Below are positions 60,950 to 64,000 of a stretch of 64,000 nt of DNA, one piece after another. The position numbers and the translations under genes are program-made. The first letter of the stretch is position 1. Each line of letters opens with the position of its first letter. The DNA comes from Microcoleus vaginatus HSN003. GTDB lineage: Bacteria > Cyanobacteriota > Cyanobacteriia > Cyanobacteriales > Microcoleaceae. The stretch covers positions 124,001 to 188,000 of the forward strand of contig NZ_CP031705.1 of assembly GCF_022701255.1 (NCBI RefSeq), read 5' to 3'. Under the pieces are notes generated by a model. It did no database searches. It worked only from the letters and a program-made list of their open reading frames with translations, and had not been told where the DNA came from.

Positions 60950-62215
60950 ATGCAACTAGCAGAGAGACACATCATTAAATCTACGGAACACCGTTTCGCC
61001 GAAATTGATGAATTAGCTTTTAAATCCAAGAATCTCTACAATGCTGCTAACTACGTCATTCGTCAGAGCTTTGTTTATGGATGGGGCTATGTCAATTACA
61101 ACGAAATGAACCGTTTGATGAAGTCTCATCAAGCATACAAGGCTTTGCCAGCTAAAGTCAGTCAGCAAATATTAATGATCCTAGATAAGAATTGGAAATC
61201 GTTTTTTGAAGCGGTTAAAGCTTACAAAATTGATTGCTCTAAATTCACTAATAGCCCAAAACTGCCCAAGTACAAGGATAAGGTCAAAGGGCGAAACATT
61301 ATCGTATACACGATACAAGCAATTAGTAGCAAACTGTTGAAGAAAGGGATTATTAAGCTTTCGGGTACTAACCTCTCCATCAAAACCCAAGTCAATCCCG
61401 ATCAAGTTTGTCAAGTTAGGTTGGTTCCCAAATGTGATTCTTATGTGATCGAGGTAATTTATGACAAGTCGGAGTCCACCCTGGACGATGATAAATTCGT
61501 AGCTAGTATTGATTTAGGACTGGATAACTTAGTGGCGTTAACTTCAAATCAGCCGAGTTTTACCCCGCTCCTGATTAACGGGCGACCATTAAAATCAATC
61601 AATCAGTTCTACAACAAACGTAAAGCACTGCTACAAACTCAATTGAAAGCGAGTCGCAAGAGTTCACCTCGCATTCAACGGTCAACTCGCTGTCGCAACC
61701 AAAAAATTGATAATTACTTGCATCATACCAGTCGCCGGATTGTTGACTATTTGGTTGCCAAACAAATTGGGACGTTAGTAATTGGCAAGAACGCCCAGTG
61801 GAAAACTGAGATTGCTTTAGGAAAACCAACCAATCAAAATTTTGTCAGCATTCCTCACGCTCGACTAATTGAGATGTTGGAATACAAAGCTCGACTGGTT
61901 GGGATTAAGGTGATCGTGCAAGAAGAGTCTTATACTTCACGAGCAAATTTTCTGGGTTTAGATCCAATCCCTGTGTACGGAAAGACTGACAAAGATATTG
62001 CATTTAGTGGCAGGCGGATAAAAAGAGGGTTGTACAAAACATCAGTCGGTCGATTAATTAACTCTGATGTGAATGCCGCTTACAACATCCTCAGAAAAGC
62101 AATCCCAAATGCGTTTAGCGATGGGATAGAGAGCTGCGTAGTTCAGCCGAGGCGGGTCAATCCGCTTAAAGTGAAAGTGAAGGGGGAGGGGCTTAATGCC
62201 TCCCATGTCATGTAA
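60950..62215 (+). CDS. tnpB: TnpB (IS200/IS605) RNA-guided nuclease, zinc-finger-less type
   Basis: A 421-residue TnpB. The ATG at 60950 follows GGAGG. RuvC-I is ASIDLGLDNLVALTS, the bridge region LKASRKSSPRIQRSTRCRNQ, then VIGKNAQWKTE, where most TnpBs have a Glu, and RuvC-III NSDVNAAYNIL. The usual CxxC zinc ribbon is absent: EESYTSRANFLGLDPIPVYG has no cysteines. The Glu in QEESYTS may be an alternative catalytic site. No TnpA adjoins. The last 20 codons overlap a terminal hairpin at 62184-62204, as for a guide-RNA-encoding end. Confidence 0.85.
   Translation: MQLAERHIIKSTEHRFAEIDELAFKSKNLYNAANYVIRQSFVYGWGYVNYNEMNRLMKSHQAYKALPAKVSQQILMILDKNWKSFFEAVKAYKIDCSKFTNSPKLPKYKDKVKGRNIIVYTIQAISSKLLKKGIIKLSGTNLSIKTQVNPDQVCQVRLVPKCDSYVIEVIYDKSESTLDDDKFVASIDLGLDNLVALTSNQPSFTPLLINGRPLKSINQFYNKRKALLQTQLKASRKSSPRIQRSTRCRNQKIDNYLHHTSRRIVDYLVAKQIGTLVIGKNAQWKTEIALGKPTNQNFVSIPHARLIEMLEYKARLVGIKVIVQEESYTSRANFLGLDPIPVYGKTDKDIAFSGRRIKRGLYKTSVGRLINSDVNAAYNILRKAIPNAFSDGIESCVVQPRRVNPLKVKVKGEGLNASHVM
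62184..62215 (+). ncRNA. Candidate right end / reRNA 3' region of TnpB element
   Basis: The stem GGGAGG (62184-62189) / CCTCCC (62199-62204) lies within the last codons of tnpB. In TnpB elements the guide RNA covers the 3' end of the gene and reads into the flank. The guide would start after about 62215. Position-based inference; not folded. Confidence 0.4.
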
Positions 62216-62220
62216 GAAAT

Positions 62221-62418
62221 GAGTATGCTTTTACCAGCTATTGGATTCTAGATATCAAGGGCCGTCGATTGTATGTGTTTCCGGAGCCAGAGGCAGAGTG
62301 TTATGCTAGCCCAGTTGTGTTGGCAGAGTCGGATTTAATCGCACCTTTGGCATTTCCAGATTGTCAGGAGTCTGTGGAGGATTTGCTCAGCACTAATGCT
62401 GAGCCGAGTTGTGAGTGA
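62221..62418 (+). pseudogene. C-terminal fragment of a Uma2-family protein
   Basis: About 65 codons: YWILDIKGRRLYVFPEPEAE then ESDLIAPLAFPDCQESVEDL. This is the end of a Uma2 (DUF820) endonuclease-like protein, abundant in cyanobacteria. It is missing the N-terminal two thirds and abuts the TnpB element, which has probably displaced them. Confidence 0.75.
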
Positions 62419-63355
62419 GGAAACTTTAAAAATTTCTGGACACATTGAAACAAACTTGCAGTGCTGTATCAGCCATCCGCTACAGACAGGAATTTTCAAC
62501 GCAATCGTTGTTTTTTGGACGCTTGCTACAACACCAAACTCTAGCTTAAATGCTTGTAGCGAAGTCTACATTTGATTGTTTTTATAAGTACCTCTAAAGA
62601 ATTGTTTGTAGATTCTCCTGAAGACGGAGGATAGCAGGAACCAAGGTAAATAACATACAAACTGTACAGAGTTATTGGAGAATCTAAAGGCAGAATTTAA
62701 AAGTAGTCTATTTGCGCCTTATAGGACAGACATGGGACTTACGCACTTGCCAACGTTGAACAAAGTGGCAGTATGTGGCGTACTCTTGTGTATTCCTTCA
62801 GGTTAATGACTACTTGATATTTGATACTTAATTAATTAAGTTTCCCTGATTTCCTCTTTCTCTGTTCTACCTGTCAGACGCTATTTACCCAGTTGTTATA
62901 AGTACCTCTAAAGAATTGTTTGTAGATTCTCCTGAAGACGGATGATAACAGCGACCAAGGTAAATAATATACAAACAGTACAGAGTTATTAGGAAATCTA
63001 AAGGCAGAATTTAAAAGCAGTCTATTGGCGCCTTATAGTAGGGAAGACATTCGACTTACGCACTTGCCCAAGCTAAACAAAGTGGCAGTACGTGGCCTAT
63101 TTCTGTGCCTTACTTCAGGTTAATGACTACTTAATATTTGATACTTAATTAATTAAGTTTCCCTGATTTCTTCTTTCTCTGTTCTCCCTGTAAGACCCTA
63201 ATTACCCTGTGGCAAAACGTTTCCTTGTAGATGCCACAGAGTATGCCTGAAATTTTCGCACTTTAAGATATTTGTCCTGCTTGTAGGTCATGGGCTATAC
63301 CCAGACAGACCTACTCTTTTTTACGTGATTATCCACTTATTATCTAAGAACTCTC
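62419..63355. other. Gene-free region with a 314-bp tandem duplication
   Basis: Over 900 bp without a gene. Most of it is the tandem repeat listed separately. After it, CTGTGGCA/TGCCACAG near 63208-63240 is an 8-bp inverted repeat. The promoter of the gene at 63356 should lie in the last 150 bp. Confidence 0.5.
62582..63211. repeat. Two-copy tandem repeat, period about 314 bp
   Basis: 62582-62895 and 62896-63211 are roughly 90 percent identical over their whole length, from TTATAAGTACCTCTAAAG to the TTTCCCTGATTTC near the end. No coding frame is kept in either copy. Each contains TTAATTAATTAAG and an ACTTACGCACTTGCC text. It is directly upstream of the mannitol dehydrogenase-family gene. Confidence 0.85.
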
Positions 63356-64000
63356 ATGGTTAACTTACTCAGACCGCCCAGTGTTTCTTCAAGTTCTCGC
63401 TTCGGTACTGTAACTGGTTTGTGGAGGCAACAGTCTCTTTACGACAGAAGGGCGCTTAATACTGGAATCGTCCATTTCGGGCCTGGTCGTTTTTTTAGGG
63501 GCCACCTCGCCTACATAATACATAACTATCTTGCACAGAAGGATTCCCAAGAGCAGAGATGGGGGATTTGTGGGGTTAGCCTCAAGAGTCAACAGACCAT
63601 TACTAAGTTGAAACCGCAGAGATTCCTTTACACTTTGACCAAACATTCTAGTTGCGCTCAAAATCGTGAGGAAGCGGAAGTTATCGGTTCTATCAGGGAA
63701 ATAGTTAATGGTAGAGACAAGTGCGAGTATGTGCTTGAAAAGATGGCGTCTCCCTCTGTGCATCTGGTGACTCTTACAATTACTCAAGGAGGCTACCATC
63801 TAGACAAGAATTTTAATCTCGACACAGCGAATGAAGACATCGCGCACGATCTGCAAAATCCTTCCACTCCAACTACTGCAATTGGCTTTATCGTAGAGGC
63901 GCTACGCCGACGACGCGATCGCTCAATGGCCCCCTTCACCACCCTTTCTTGCGATAACCTTCCAAGAAACGGGGATATTCTGCAAAAAGCAGTGCTAGCT
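63356..64000 (+). CDS. Mannitol dehydrogenase-family protein, 3' end outside window
   Basis: 215 codons from the ATG at 63356, open to the right edge. IVHFGPGRFFRGHLAYIIHN (cofactor-binding N-terminus) and TTLSCDNLPRNGDIL are typical of mannitol 2-dehydrogenase / fructuronate reductase proteins (about 490 residues). They oxidise polyols or reduce uronates with NAD. RWGICGVSLKS and LVTLTITQGGY agree. Which substrate is used cannot be decided from the N-terminal half. The frame is not bounded by a stop, so the gene is only partly seen. Confidence 0.85.
   Translation, partial: MVNLLRPPSVSSSSRFGTVTGLWRQQSLYDRRALNTGIVHFGPGRFFRGHLAYIIHNYLAQKDSQEQRWGICGVSLKSQQTITKLKPQRFLYTLTKHSSCAQNREEAEVIGSIREIVNGRDKCEYVLEKMASPSVHLVTLTITQGGYHLDKNFNLDTANEDIAHDLQNPSTPTTAIGFIVEALRRRRDRSMAPFTTLSCDNLPRNGDILQKAVLA

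Noticed and set aside
62582..63211. Long direct repeats, considered as LTRs or CRISPR
   Set aside because: The copies abut with no internal region, no integrase is present, and the repeat length of 314 bp does not fit CRISPR.

Overview
The window comes from a filamentous cyanobacterium, most likely an oscillatorialean of the Microcoleus/Oscillatoria type. This is an inference from four things: dense HIP1 octamers (GCGATCGC), short heptamer repeats between genes, an allophycocyanin alpha-B gene (apcD), a high-light-inducible protein, and a cyanobacterial class III polyhydroxyalkanoate (PHA) synthase. No database search was possible, so families are named from motifs and recalled sequence.

Region 1 (about 1-21.4 kb) is a PHA/stress island on a mobile-element-rich background. 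It opens with the end of an MFS transporter and a soluble KAP-type NTPase. An operon follows, phaE - small membrane protein - phaC. Downstream lie two paralogous short-chain dehydrogenases, a second copy of the small membrane protein, a hemerythrin-like protein, an alpha/beta hydrolase, an IsrB-type (HNH-less IscB) RNA-guided-nuclease relative, phaB and phaA. A phasin-like gene diverges from phaA, and a VKOR-like gene, a disordered protein and a second hemerythrin-like gene follow. Together these could make acetoacetyl-CoA (PhaA), reduce it (PhaB), polymerise it (PhaEC) and coat the granule (phasin). Nested IS630/IS4 remnants and a MITE scar the region.

Region 2 (21.5-34 kb) holds two MITE copies, a membrane-anchored SDR, an aldo/keto reductase, a DUF262/DUF1524 nuclease of the GmrSD type, a type II HAD, a Tat/lipoprotein esterase, an ORF interrupted by an amber codon, an Hlip and a DUF4383 protein. 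It ends in an IS1 remnant and two IS630-family elements whose transposase frames are joined at poly-A slip sites.

Region 3 (34-44 kb) is mostly housekeeping: holA, a 2H-phosphoesterase-like protein, cobL, a CPBP protease, lpxD, a DUF1232 protein and an SPFH-FHA fusion. A small two-gene unit follows, whose second gene carries a 2-bp frameshift.

Region 4 (44-51 kb) looks like a defence/toxin island. Its centre is an approximately 1191-codon STAND-type NTPase gene preceded by a small helical partner. An IS630-family insertion splits the NTPase gene with an exact TA target duplication, so the empty site can be read directly. A lone xisI, a ParE/antitoxin pair and a HigA-like HTH gene follow.

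Region 5 (51-64 kb) has rlmD, apcD, three tandem HTH paralogues, mazG, a DUF2227 protein, tRNA-Val(TAC), ygfZ with an in-frame palindrome insertion, a DUF72 protein, a GIY-YIG-like protein, a TnpB beside a Uma2 fragment, a 314-bp tandem noncoding repeat and the start of a mannitol dehydrogenase-family gene that runs off the window.
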